The position numbers were made by a program, and so were the translations under genes. Of a stretch of DNA of 64,000 nt, positions 8,130 through 17,814 are shown piece after piece. Source of the DNA: Chryseobacterium limigenitum (lineage in GTDB: Bacteria; Bacteroidota; Bacteroidia; Flavobacteriales; Weeksellaceae); the NCBI RefSeq assembly GCF_900114875.1, contig NZ_FPKW01000010.1, positions 1-64,000 of the forward strand, in the 5' to 3' direction. Below the pieces are notes generated by a model. It did no database searches. It saw nothing but the letters and a program-made list of their open reading frames with translations, and was not told the DNA's origin. Positions within the stretch are counted from its first letter, which is position 1, and each line of letters begins with the position of its first letter.

Positions 8130-9509
8130 ATGGAAAGTAAAAAAGAATTCTTTTTGGAGTGCTACAAGCTAGGTATCATTAAATTCGGAAGATTCACTTT
8201 AAAAAGTGGCATTGAAAGTCCGTTTTATGTAGACTTAAGACCTTTAGCCTCAGATCCTAAAATTTTAAAAAATCTTGCTAATTATTTATTGGAAATGCTT
8301 CCTTTAGATAATTTTGATTTGATCTGCGGAGTTCCTTACGCTGCACTTCCGATGGCAACAGCTATGTCTCTGGAAAGCTACATTCCGTTGATTATCAAAA
8401 GAAAAGAAGCAAAAGATTACGGTACTAAAAAAATGATTGAAGGAATTTATCAAAAAGGACAAAACTGTCTTTTGGTAGAAGATGTAATTACTTCCGGAAA
8501 ATCTTTAGTAGAAACCATCGCCGAAATCGAGCAGGAAGATCTTAAAGTTGCAGACATCGTTGTTGTTCTTGACAGAGAACAAGGCGGAAAACAGCTTTTA
8601 GAAAACAAAGGATTTAGAGTTCATACCCTTTTCAATATTTCAGAAGTTTGCGAGATTCTTCAGGAAACTGGAGATCTTAGTGATGAAGAAGTAAAAAGAA
8701 TTCAGGATTTTCTTCAAGGGAATCATATTCAGTTTGAAGAGAAAACAAGATCTTCTTATGAGCAGAAATTGCAGAATGCTCAACATTCGGTTTCTAAAAA
8801 ATTATTAGAGACAGCTTTAGCAAAACAATCAAACCTTATCGCTTCTGCAGACGTTACCACAACCCAGGAATTGTTGGAACTGGCAGAAAAAGTAGGTCCA
8901 AATATTATTGCATTAAAAACTCACATTGATATTATTTCTGATTTCGATTACGAAAAAACAATCGTTCCATTAAAAGCATTGGCTACAAAATATCAATTCT
9001 TATTAATGGAAGACAGAAAATTTGCCGACATCGGAAACACTCAGGAATTACAGTTCACAAGCGGAGTTTTCAAAATTACAGATTGGGCAGATTTCGTGAC
9101 TTCACAAGTTATCGGAGGTTTTGAATCGTTAGACTGCTTCAAAAATGTAGGTGTTGTAGCCATCATCGGAATGTCTTCAAAAGGAACTTTAACAACCAAC
9201 AGTTATAGAGAAGAAGCTCTTAAAGTTGCTTTATCTCATCCAAATGTAATCGGTGGTGTTTCTCAAAATCCTATTCCGGAAGAGATCTTATTGTTTACTC
9301 CGGGAGTAAATCTGGCAGACTCAGGAGACGGAAAAGGACAGCAGTATAATACACCTGAACATGTATTCAAAACACTTCACACAGATTTCATCATTGTAGG
9401 AAGAGGAATTTATAAATCTGATAATCCTGAACAGGCTTCTATCACGTATAAAAACGAAGGTTGGAGCGCCTATTTGAATTCTTTGGAAAAAAAAGCAATT
9501 CAGAACTAA
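8130..9509 (+). CDS. Bifunctional orotate phosphoribosyltransferase / OMP decarboxylase (UMP synthase-like)
   Basis: 459 aa, equal to PyrE plus PyrF. Residues 1-190 are orotate phosphoribosyltransferase: FTLKSGIESPFYVDLR near the N-terminus and the PRPP loop VEDVITSGKS (116-125). Residues about 215-459 are OMP decarboxylase: ALKTHID (261-267) and the catalytic MEDRKFADIGNT (293-304) with the Asp-Lys-Asp array, then a C-terminal phosphate site (VGRGIY). The protein makes UMP from orotate in two consecutive steps. Domain order and the EDRKFADIGNT motif are those of eukaryotic UMP synthase, not of the type II PyrF usual in many Bacteroidetes. No other pyrimidine gene is adjacent. Confidence 0.95.
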   Translation: MESKKEFFLECYKLGIIKFGRFTLKSGIESPFYVDLRPLASDPKILKNLANYLLEMLPLDNFDLICGVPYAALPMATAMSLESYIPLIIKRKEAKDYGTKKMIEGIYQKGQNCLLVEDVITSGKSLVETIAEIEQEDLKVADIVVVLDREQGGKQLLENKGFRVHTLFNISEVCEILQETGDLSDEEVKRIQDFLQGNHIQFEEKTRSSYEQKLQNAQHSVSKKLLETALAKQSNLIASADVTTTQELLELAEKVGPNIIALKTHIDIISDFDYEKTIVPLKALATKYQFLLMEDRKFADIGNTQELQFTSGVFKITDWADFVTSQVIGGFESLDCFKNVGVVAIIGMSSKGTLTTNSYREEALKVALSHPNVIGGVSQNPIPEEILLFTPGVNLADSGDGKGQQYNTPEHVFKTLHTDFIIVGRGIYKSDNPEQASITYKNEGWSAYLNSLEKKAIQN

Positions 9510-9561
9510 AATCTTACGAAATTTCTTCAAAATAAGTTATATTTGGTACTTTATCAGAATT

Positions 9562-12387
9562 TTGAAAAAAAGTATTAGTATTTGTCTTGTTTTGTTTTTG
9601 GGTGTTGTAGAGGTTTCTGCGCAGAAAGACAGCATTTATATTGAGGCCAAATTGTCTTCGGATAAAAAAACGCTGAACATTAATCAGGAACTCGTTTATT
9701 ACAATAATTCCGAAAAAGATCTCAATACCGTAAAACTTTTAAACTGGGTTTCAGCTTACAGAAAAAGAGGAACTTCGCTGGTTTATAGAAAACTGGAAGA
9801 CAGAAATAACGATCTGCATTTTGCCAAATCTGAGGAACAGGGAAAACTTTTAAGTTTAAACATTAAAAGTTCTGACAATCAGGACATTTCTGTAAATAAT
9901 ATTTCAGAAGAGAATCTTTTCCTTCCTTTGGCTAAGGTTTTAAAACCCGGCGAAAGCGTAAAATTACAACTGCAATATCAGATGCAGCTGCCTGATAAAA
10001 AATTTACAGGCTACGGAACATCTGATAAAAATATAGCTTTAAAATATTTCTTTATTGTTCCGGATCATTTTGATCCGGACAATATTTCTCAGAGAAATTA
10101 TCATGATATTGAAGAATCTATCAGCTTTAATACGTATTGGACGATCAATTTTGACATTCCCGTCAATTATTTTATTGAAAGTAATCTTCAGCAGATCCAG
10201 ATGAACTCTTTTAAAGGATATTTAGATTCTGATCCTGAATTCCTGATCTCACAAAATGAGTTTCCTTCCATAAAAATCAATACTGAGGATATTAATACCG
10301 AAGTAAAATTTGGATATAATTTAACTCCGGAAGAAAAGCAGAATTTAGAATTTTATTTACCCTTACATTTAAAATTCATTAAAGAAAAAATAGGTTCCGT
10401 TCCTGAAAAAATATTTATTTCAGACAAGTTCAGAGACAAAGAAGACTTCTTTGGAAATAATGATATTACGTTTTTGAAATTCAGATTCAGGCTATTTACC
10501 GAAGCTGAAAAAACAGATATGGATTATTTTGGGATCATTGCTAAAAAAATTCTTGACGAAGGTATTATCACAGACAAACAAGACAACCATTGGTTTAAAA
10601 ATGGTTTAAAATCTTATCTTGAAATCCAGTATTTAAATAAATTTTACTCAGAAACTAAACTTTTAGGAACTTTACCCGAAACCAAAATCTTCGGTGTAAA
10701 ACCTTTAAAACTGTTTCATGCTTCAAAAGTTAAGTTGATCGACCGTTATGGTTTGGCATATCAATATATCATGTCTCAAAATCTTGATCAGAAAATTGAT
10801 GAAAAATTTACTGTTTTAAGCAATTTTAATGACATGGCGATCAGTGGTTTCGAAACAGGAAGTCTGTTCAATTATTCAGCCGATAAAATGGGGTACGAAA
10901 AATTCAATACTCTGTTAAAGAATTATATTGCTGAAAATACTGATAAACAAATTAATCCAAAGGATTTCTTAAAAGAACTTTCTCAGGAAGATAAAACAAC
11001 AGGTTATTTAACTGATTTTCTTGAACATAAAAACAGGGTTAATTTTAAACTGAAAAGATTTAAAAAAGAAGATGATTCTTTAAATATCAATATCTATAAG
11101 AATACCCTTTCTTCAATTCCCGTAAAACTGGAAACTGAGACTAGGGAAACAGAAGAGAAAAAAGAATATTGGATAGAAACAGATGAAAATGAAAAGTCGA
11201 AAATGTTTTCTATTCCGGCATTAGATATTTATAAAATCACCTTGAATAACGATTTTATTTTCCCGGAATCGAAGTACCGAGATAATTTTCTTTATGCAAA
11301 AGGCTTCTTTTCAAATACAAAAAAGATCAAATTAAAACTGATAAAAGATATTCCGAATCCTGAATTCAATGAAATTTATATTAGTCCGAGGGTTCGTTTT
11401 AATAATACCTATGACAAATTTTTGATCGGATTTAATTTTAAAAATCAATCTTTTTTTGATCAGAAGTTTTTGTACTCTGTAACGCCTACTTACAGTACAG
11501 GAACCGGGAAAATGACAGGTTCAGGAGCTGTTTCATACTCTTTTCTGCCTGCTGAAAGCATTCTCAGAAGTTTGACTTTTGGAGTTTCAGGATCTTATTT
11601 TCATTATGATTATGATCTTGCTTACAGAAAAGCATCCATTTTTTCTAATATCAATTTCAGGAAAAATCCTAGAAGTACAGTAAGCAGAGGAATTGGCCTT
11701 TCTTATACTTATTTTGAAAGAGACCTGAGTCAGGCAATGATCGATAGACATGATTATGACAAATATAATCTTTGGAGTGTTGGTTATGGATATTCCGACA
11801 GTCAGATGATTCACGAAAAAAGTTTAAGCGTAAGCACACAAGGAATGGAAGATTTCAACAAAATCACCGCAGAAGCTTTTTATAGATGGGAATTTGCCCC
11901 AAAACAAAAATTAAGCGTAAGATTGTTCGGAGGCTATTTTCTTAGAAACGATACACGAAATAACACTTTCAATTATGGTATTTCCAGAGTTTCCGACTAC
12001 TCTTTTTCTTATAATCTTTTAGGACAAAGTGCCAACAGCGGAATTTTATCCCAGCAATTTATTTTGGCTGATGGCGGTTTCAAATCGTTTATTCCCGGAA
12101 GTGTTAACAAATGGATTACCTCTGCGAATGTAGATTCAAGTGTCTGGAAAATATTTCATATTTATGCTGATGCAGGTGTTTATAAAAATAAAGATCAGCC
12201 TACAAAGTTTATTTGGGACACAGGCGTAAAAGTAAGAGTAATTCCTGATTTCCTTGAAGTGTATTTTCCAATTCAGTCTTCTTTAGGATTTGAGCCTTCA
12301 TTTAAAGATTATGCGAGAAGAATAAGATATACATTGGTTCTTAACTTAGGGTCAATCATCAATGCAGCCAGAAGAGGATGGTATTAA
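9562..12387 (+). CDS. Outer-membrane protein: degenerate M1-peptidase-like domain plus beta-barrel
   Basis: 941 aa, apparently starting at TTG; no Met codon is available before residue about 130, whereas the TTG start gives a proper signal peptide (MKKSISICLVLFLGVVEVSA). Residues about 25-230 look like the N-terminal beta-domain of M1 aminopeptidases. Residues 240-480 resemble a gluzincin fold, and HWFKNGLKSYLEI matches the segment after the catalytic motif, but no HExxH is present, so peptidase activity is unlikely. From about residue 600 onward alternating aromatic/polar strands and the C-terminal RRGWY suggest an outer-membrane barrel. A TATATTTG box (9538-9545) lies 16 nt upstream. Possibly a surface substrate-binding or assembly protein. 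Confidence 0.65.
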   Translation: MKKSISICLVLFLGVVEVSAQKDSIYIEAKLSSDKKTLNINQELVYYNNSEKDLNTVKLLNWVSAYRKRGTSLVYRKLEDRNNDLHFAKSEEQGKLLSLNIKSSDNQDISVNNISEENLFLPLAKVLKPGESVKLQLQYQMQLPDKKFTGYGTSDKNIALKYFFIVPDHFDPDNISQRNYHDIEESISFNTYWTINFDIPVNYFIESNLQQIQMNSFKGYLDSDPEFLISQNEFPSIKINTEDINTEVKFGYNLTPEEKQNLEFYLPLHLKFIKEKIGSVPEKIFISDKFRDKEDFFGNNDITFLKFRFRLFTEAEKTDMDYFGIIAKKILDEGIITDKQDNHWFKNGLKSYLEIQYLNKFYSETKLLGTLPETKIFGVKPLKLFHASKVKLIDRYGLAYQYIMSQNLDQKIDEKFTVLSNFNDMAISGFETGSLFNYSADKMGYEKFNTLLKNYIAENTDKQINPKDFLKELSQEDKTTGYLTDFLEHKNRVNFKLKRFKKEDDSLNINIYKNTLSSIPVKLETETRETEEKKEYWIETDENEKSKMFSIPALDIYKITLNNDFIFPESKYRDNFLYAKGFFSNTKKIKLKLIKDIPNPEFNEIYISPRVRFNNTYDKFLIGFNFKNQSFFDQKFLYSVTPTYSTGTGKMTGSGAVSYSFLPAESILRSLTFGVSGSYFHYDYDLAYRKASIFSNINFRKNPRSTVSRGIGLSYTYFERDLSQAMIDRHDYDKYNLWSVGYGYSDSQMIHEKSLSVSTQGMEDFNKITAEAFYRWEFAPKQKLSVRLFGGYFLRNDTRNNTFNYGISRVSDYSFSYNLLGQSANSGILSQQFILADGGFKSFIPGSVNKWITSANVDSSVWKIFHIYADAGVYKNKDQPTKFIWDTGVKVRVIPDFLEVYFPIQSSLGFEPSFKDYARRIRYTLVLNLGSIINAARRGWY

Positions 12388-12394
12388 AAAATAA

Positions 12395-12422
12395 AAACAG
12401 CTACAAATGGCAGCTGTTTTTT
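12395..12422. terminator. Bidirectional terminator
   Basis: Stem AAAACAGCT / AGCTGTTTT between convergent genes. T-runs follow on both strands, so it can end both the 941-aa outer-membrane gene and the minus-strand lamin-tail gene. Confidence 0.85.
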
Positions 12423-12443
12423 ATATACAAAGATTATTTAAAA

Positions 12444-13310
12444 CTAATCTTTTAGTATTTTTTGAGAAACAGGTTCATTATTGATGGTTCCCGTAACAAT
12501 ATAATTTCCTTTTGGCAAATCAGAAACATCTAAACTTAGAATATTTTTCACAGAAGTTGCTTTTAGAATAGCTCCTGCGGAGTTGTATATTTTTACATTT
12601 TTCACTTCAGTTCCGAATATCAATTCATTTTCTTTTACAAATCCATTTTGGATGAAATTGAATTTTCTAGAATTATTATAAATATCAGCAACCGCTAATG
12701 TTCCACCGGAAGAATTACCCGGAGAAGCCGTTGCAATAGTAAAATCGACTACATTATTATTGGTGTCGCCAGAGATTCTTGTAATAGAAGTTGTTGTGGT
12801 TGGTGAAGGAGCCGGCCCAGGACCTTCAAATTGATCTGCTGTAGGTCCATAGCCTACAAAATCTAACACATTTGTAGCTGTCGGTCCGGTAACCTGTGTC
12901 GCATTACTAGCCAAAACAACTTTTCCGGAAGTAACAGCTATCCCGATTCCGACTGAAGGATTTGGATTTCCATTAAAGTTAATAACCGTTGTAGCAATAA
13001 AATCCGGAGTTGGGAGATCTACCGTTCCGCCGCCGCCGGTTGCCTCTTGAATCAGGTACGCCTGGCCAGGAGTCAAAGTAATAGTTGGCAACGTATGATA
13101 TTGAGTAAAAGCTCCAACAGCCGGAGCGTACTGAATGGTTGCTCCTGTTAAAGTAGCTGTTGACGAACCAATATTTTTCAGTTCTATAAAGTCATTCTTC
13201 AATGTTGCCCCCGAATTTCCGCCGCCGCCGTATATTTCGCTGATAACAATCTGAGCATTCGTTAATGCAACCGTCGAAACTAATCCGATAATAGTAAAAA
13301 TTTTTCTCAT
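12444..13310 (-). CDS. Secreted lamin-tail-domain protein with T9SS sorting domain (paralog 1)
   Basis: 288 aa. A Sec signal peptide (MRKIFTIIGLVSTVALTNA) is followed directly by a lamin tail domain: IVISEIYGGGGNSG and NDFIELKNIGSSTATLTG. Residues about 215-288 are a T9SS type A sorting domain (VKIYNSAGAIL, SLDVSDLPKGNYIVTG, ending SQKILKD), so it should be exported through the outer membrane and attached to the surface or released. Lamin-tail domains are often fused to nucleases or adhesins, but here no catalytic domain is present. It is a tandem paralog of the next upstream gene. Confidence 0.85.
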   Translation of the reverse strand: MRKIFTIIGLVSTVALTNAQIVISEIYGGGGNSGATLKNDFIELKNIGSSTATLTGATIQYAPAVGAFTQYHTLPTITLTPGQAYLIQEATGGGGTVDLPTPDFIATTVINFNGNPNPSVGIGIAVTSGKVVLASNATQVTGPTATNVLDFVGYGPTADQFEGPGPAPSPTTTTSITRISGDTNNNVVDFTIATASPGNSSGGTLAVADIYNNSRKFNFIQNGFVKENELIFGTEVKNVKIYNSAGAILKATSVKNILSLDVSDLPKGNYIVTGTINNEPVSQKILKD

Positions 13311-13474
13311 GATAATATGATTTTTGTGATGTTATCATGAAAATGCAAAAATAATACCGAAAACAATAATTAAAATCAAATATATATTTAATTATTTAAA
13401 TTAAAATCAACATAATTAATTTAAAAGAACATTATCTATTTTAAACGAATATATTTAATAAAGATTAATTAAAC

Positions 13475-13508
13475 AAAAAAAACCGCTGCTTCAATGAAAC
13501 AGCGGTTG
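13475..13508 (-). terminator. Terminator of lamin-tail paralog 2
   Basis: Stem AACCGCTG / CAGCGGTT with a run of eight T on the minus strand, 23 bp beyond the stop of the 273-aa gene. It separates the two paralogs into distinct transcripts. Confidence 0.85.
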
Positions 13509-13531
13509 TATATCTAAAAAAATATTTCAGA

Positions 13532-14353
13532 TTAGTCTTTCAAGATTTTTTGAGAAACCGGTTGGTTATTTACCGTTCCTGTAACGATATAATTACCTTT
13601 TGCTAATTCAGCAACATTTAAAGTTTCATTTTCTTTTACAGAAGCAGTTTTTACAACTTGTCCGAACATATTGTAAACTTTTACATCTTTAGCCTGAGAT
13701 CCGAAAGTAATTCCTTCATTTTTAACGAAAGTGTTTTTCACGAAGCTTCCTTTTACTTTAGATAGATCAGAAACTGCTAAAGTTCCTGTAGAAGAAGAAT
13801 TTTGTGGTGTTGGCGCACCTGCTACAAAATCAGCACCGTTATTGTTAGTATCTCCACTAACTCTAGCGATTGAAGTTGTATTAGATGGCGCAGGTGCTGC
13901 TGATCCCTCATAATAATTTGCAGTTGCTCCAAATCCAACGAAATCAATTACGTTAGTACTTGTTGCAGAAGTAACAGCTGTACTGCTAGAAGTTAATGCA
14001 ACTTTACCGGCCGTTCCAGACAAGTTAAGAGCACCTGTAAAATCTGCAGTTGGCAAATCTACACCATTTGCACCCCCTGATTCCTGAATTAAATAAGTTT
14101 GTCCTGGAGCCAAAGTAATATTCGGTAAAGAGTGTGTGTTTGTTCCTCCATTAAAAGTTCCTGTCGCTGATGCGTACTGTATAAACGCTCCTGTTAAAGT
14201 AGCTGAAGATGTACCTACATTTTTCAATTCAATAAAATCATTTTTGTAAGGAGCACCTGAGTTACCTCCTCCTCCATAAACTTCATTAATCACAATCTGA
14301 GCATTTGCAGACGAAATAATAGCAATCCCTAAAATAGTAAAGATTTTTTTCAT
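13532..14353 (-). CDS. Secreted lamin-tail-domain protein with T9SS sorting domain (paralog 2)
   Basis: 273 aa. Signal peptide MKKIFTILGIAIISSANA, then a lamin tail domain (VINEVYGGGGNSG, NDFIELKNVGTSSATLTG) and a T9SS type A C-terminal domain ending SQKILKD, identical in its last seven residues to paralog 1. The two proteins align along their whole length, differing mainly in a loop of about 15 residues in the middle. A tandem duplication is the simplest origin. The 220-bp spacer upstream of paralog 1 is AT-rich, as is the 150 bp upstream of this gene. Confidence 0.85.
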   Translation of the reverse strand: MKKIFTILGIAIISSANAQIVINEVYGGGGNSGAPYKNDFIELKNVGTSSATLTGAFIQYASATGTFNGGTNTHSLPNITLAPGQTYLIQESGGANGVDLPTADFTGALNLSGTAGKVALTSSSTAVTSATSTNVIDFVGFGATANYYEGSAAPAPSNTTSIARVSGDTNNNGADFVAGAPTPQNSSSTGTLAVSDLSKVKGSFVKNTFVKNEGITFGSQAKDVKVYNMFGQVVKTASVKENETLNVAELAKGNYIVTGTVNNQPVSQKILKD

Positions 14354-14503
14354 GATTTAAATTTTTAATTATTAATAATTTACATGACAAAATTACGTAG
14401 ATTTTTTTATTCTATACAATAATTGGGTTAATTTTTTGTTAATAATGATTAACCCCTCACCATTAACATTTTTTAAGTATTTTTACCAATTATTATTAAA
14501 AGC

Positions 14504-17500
14504 TTGCGGAATTTTATCCTATTATTCTCGTTGTTTTTTATGGGCCTATTCTCGGGAAATGCCCAAGTCTTTTCGTGGAAAAATCCTAATATTCAGGAAG
14601 ACAGTATAAAAAAGGACAGTATTCTCGCCGCAAGACTTGAACAGGATATTTTCACAAAAGATACTTTAGACTTTGTAAGAACAAGCAACAGAATTATTGT
14701 AGATGAAGCTGTACTTGCAAAAAATGATAAAAAAAGATTCTTAGGAGAACTAAATTCTAAAGGTTCAATTATTCGAGGGATAACTTTTGGTAATAATCAG
14801 GGGCAATCTGTGCAAAGTTCGATGGATCTGCAAATTTCGGGGAGACTTTCTAAAGATGTGACTATTTTGGCCAGTATCTCAGATCATAATTTACCCATTC
14901 AGGCAGATGGATACACGCAAACTTTAGAAGAATTTGATAAGATCTACATGCAGCTTAATATAAAGGATAAATCTATTCTCAGGGCCGGACATCTTGATCT
15001 TAATGAATCTAAAAACTATTTCGCAAAATACCAGAGGCGAAGCATGGGACTTCAGTTCCAGACAGAATTTGGAAAGGACAATAAAACTTTTGTAGATCTT
15101 TCCATGGGTGTGGCTCGAAGTGAGTTCCACAGAGTTCGTTTTCAGGGAGTCGAAGGAAACCAGGGACCTTATCGTTTAACAGGTAAGAATGGCGAACAGT
15201 TTATTACCCTGATCTCAGGTTCCGAACAGGTTTTCATTGATGGTATCTTAATGAAACGTGGTGAAAACCAAGACTATATCATCAATTACAATACAGGCGA
15301 GGTAACTTTTACCAGTTTCCGACCTATTTTCCAGCAAAATTTCATTACTATTTCTTATAATTATGCGAATAGAAATTATTCGAGATATTTATTTACCGGA
15401 AAACTTGAGCATAAGAGAGAAAAAATGAAAGTCGGCTTAAGCTGGTTTATGGAAAATGATAACAAAAATGCTCCCTTAGCGCTTAATCTTTCTAAAGAAG
15501 ACGAGCTGATCTTGGCTAATGCTGGAAATGATCCTAATTTAATGTATGCTCCATCAGGCGTGATTACCGAATATGATGTCAATAAGATTTTATATAAATT
15601 ATCACAAAATGGTAACGGAAATTTCTATGAATTTTCCACCGATCCTAACGAAACACTTTATCAGGTCTCGTTTACGTATTTCGGGGTCAATCTTGGAGAT
15701 TATAAAATCACGCAGACCACCAATAACGGTCGTGTTTTTGAGTATGTAGGACCAAATGCCGGAGATTACAGAGCTGTAAGAAAATTGCCTTCACCACAAA
15801 AATCTCAGGTATATTCCGTAAATTCTGAATTCTTACTGAAAGACGGTAAAATAGGAGCCGATTTTTCATTAAGCAATTATGATTTAAACTTATTCTCCTC
15901 AAAAGATTCTGATCAGAATATTGGCTATGCGGGTCGTATTTTCGGGAATAAAACTTTCACCAAAAACAACTGGAAAGGTACTCCAAGCTTTGAGTATCAA
16001 TATATAGATAAGCAATTCCATATTTTAGACAGAATTAATGATGTAGAATTCTCGAGAGACTTCAACTTGACTCAGGAATTCAGCGGAAGAACTCAAAACA
16101 GATTTATTTTCAGTTTTTTAAACAAATGGAATAATAAATCTACATTAAACTACCGCATTAACTATCTGGACGAACAGGATTCTTATAAAGGAATGAAAAA
16201 TGATCTGGATTTTGGCTGGTTCAAAGGAAAATTTTTCACAAAAGGAAATTTATCTTATTTGAACACCAATGCCATTCAGCAGGATACAAAATTCATCAGA
16301 GGTGGTGTTTCAACCGAATTTACGGGACAAAAAGGAAGCTGGGCAGTCGGTGGAAGCATGGAACACAACGAGAAAAAATACAACGACACCCAATTGATGG
16401 ATGTTACAAGCTTCAGTTGGAAAGAGCTGTTTGTTCAGAAGAAAATTGGTGATAGTACAAGAACGAAATTATTGGCCAGAGTTTACATGAGAGACAATGA
16501 CTCGGTGCGTGACAACAGGCTTCAAAATATGAATAATATTTTAGGTTTCATGGCAGAAAGTCAGATCATCAAAACCGAAAAAACGACTTTAAACGCTTTA
16601 ATTCATTACAGAAAATTCTTCTATCAAAATCAGGATATTGACGCTTCAAGAAACAATGATTTTGTGGTTGGAAATATTCTTTACAATCAACAGCTTTTCA
16701 GAAACGGTATGCGTTTGCAGGCTTTTTATGAATTAGGAAACGGACAGGAAGCGCAAAGAGAATTTCAATATTTAAAGGTTACGGACGGGCAGGGAATTTA
16801 TAAATGGACCGATTACAATGGTGACGGCGTTCAACAGCTTGATGAATTTGAAATTGCAGAATATTCGGATCTGGCACAATACATTAGAGTTTACACGAAT
16901 TCTGTGCGGTATATTCCTTCCAATAAAAATAAGATCCAGTTGGCATTATTTGTAAATCCTTCTATCGTTTTTAATTCTGAAAATAAATTTTTAAAGCGTT
17001 GGAATTTTAATATTTCCTTAAATTCTCAAAACTCATTCTACAAAAAAGATAAGGTTTTGGTGATAAATCCTTTTGAAAAAAATGCTGATCAGATTCTGAA
17101 AAATCAAAACATATTAGCATCGTTCCAATTCAGTCCGACAGAAAAATCCGGATGGAATGGTAATTACCGCTTTATTTCCAACGACAACCTCATCAATGCC
17201 AATTTCAGTAATGAAGAAAGAGAGCAGATTTCTCATTTCTTAAATGTTGGATATTGGTTTAATAAAGAATTCAGGGTAGATTGGGAAAATTCTGTTCATG
17301 ATATTCAAAACTCGTCACAGTTGTTTGCTACGAGAGATTATCGTCTGAATAATTTTGAGACTAAGCCAAAAGCAACGTATAAATTTACGGATGCCATTCA
17401 GGCTGAATTATCGTCTGCTTTCCGCCAAAAGCAAAGAATGGATGGCGAAGAATTATTAAAGGCCTTTGACATCACAGGAACGATACAGTGGGATCGTAAG

Positions 17501-17737
17501 AAAACTTCCATCAGAGGAAATTTCTCTTTCATTAATAATAATTTTAATGGAAATAATTTCAGCATCGTCGGAAACCAAATGCTGGATGGCTTAAAGCCGG
17601 GTAAAAACCAGGTTTGGAGTGTTTTCATTCAACAGGCAATCAATTCTTTCTTACAACTGAATTTAAATTATGAAGGAAGAAATTCCGGAGACAGAACGAT
17701 ACACATCGGAAGTATGCAGGTGAAGGCGAGTTTCTAA
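14504..17737 (+). CDS. Large outer-membrane beta-barrel protein, function unknown
   Basis: 1077 aa. It starts at TTG, which gives the signal peptide MRNFILLFSLFFMGLFSGNA; no suitable ATG precedes it. Residues about 60-130 contain the conserved-looking GELNSKGSIIRGITFGNNQGQSVQSS (split here: GELNSKGSIIRG, then ITFGNNQGQ). Residues about 230-290 form a small beta domain (DGILMKRGENQDYIINYNTGEVTF). The rest is a long series of amphipathic strands typical of a large barrel, ending in VKASF with a terminal Phe, as in outer-membrane proteins. An EF-hand-like DYNGDGVQQLDEFEIAEY lies near residue 780. I recognise it as a flavobacterial family of about 1,100 aa but know no function. Confidence 0.65.
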   Translation: MRNFILLFSLFFMGLFSGNAQVFSWKNPNIQEDSIKKDSILAARLEQDIFTKDTLDFVRTSNRIIVDEAVLAKNDKKRFLGELNSKGSIIRGITFGNNQGQSVQSSMDLQISGRLSKDVTILASISDHNLPIQADGYTQTLEEFDKIYMQLNIKDKSILRAGHLDLNESKNYFAKYQRRSMGLQFQTEFGKDNKTFVDLSMGVARSEFHRVRFQGVEGNQGPYRLTGKNGEQFITLISGSEQVFIDGILMKRGENQDYIINYNTGEVTFTSFRPIFQQNFITISYNYANRNYSRYLFTGKLEHKREKMKVGLSWFMENDNKNAPLALNLSKEDELILANAGNDPNLMYAPSGVITEYDVNKILYKLSQNGNGNFYEFSTDPNETLYQVSFTYFGVNLGDYKITQTTNNGRVFEYVGPNAGDYRAVRKLPSPQKSQVYSVNSEFLLKDGKIGADFSLSNYDLNLFSSKDSDQNIGYAGRIFGNKTFTKNNWKGTPSFEYQYIDKQFHILDRINDVEFSRDFNLTQEFSGRTQNRFIFSFLNKWNNKSTLNYRINYLDEQDSYKGMKNDLDFGWFKGKFFTKGNLSYLNTNAIQQDTKFIRGGVSTEFTGQKGSWAVGGSMEHNEKKYNDTQLMDVTSFSWKELFVQKKIGDSTRTKLLARVYMRDNDSVRDNRLQNMNNILGFMAESQIIKTEKTTLNALIHYRKFFYQNQDIDASRNNDFVVGNILYNQQLFRNGMRLQAFYELGNGQEAQREFQYLKVTDGQGIYKWTDYNGDGVQQLDEFEIAEYSDLAQYIRVYTNSVRYIPSNKNKIQLALFVNPSIVFNSENKFLKRWNFNISLNSQNSFYKKDKVLVINPFEKNADQILKNQNILASFQFSPTEKSGWNGNYRFISNDNLINANFSNEEREQISHFLNVGYWFNKEFRVDWENSVHDIQNSSQLFATRDYRLNNFETKPKATYKFTDAIQAELSSAFRQKQRMDGEELLKAFDITGTIQWDRKKTSIRGNFSFINNNFNGNNFSIVGNQMLDGLKPGKNQVWSVFIQQAINSFLQLNLNYEGRNSGDRTIHIGSMQVKASF

Positions 17738-17764
17738 AATTCATTATTTATCATTTCAAAGCAA

Positions 17765-17792
17765 CAAAAAACCCGACTTAAAAGCCGGGTCA
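17765..17792 (-). terminator. Terminator of the beta-helix gene
   Basis: Stem ACCCGACT / AGCCGGGT with a T-run on the minus strand, 24 bp beyond the stop of the 654-aa T9SS gene. Confidence 0.8.
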
Positions 17793-17814
17793 TAATTTTA
17801 ATTCTTATTTGGTT

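Noticed and set aside
9562-12387. Active M1 aminopeptidase
   Set aside because: The zinc motif HExxH is absent.
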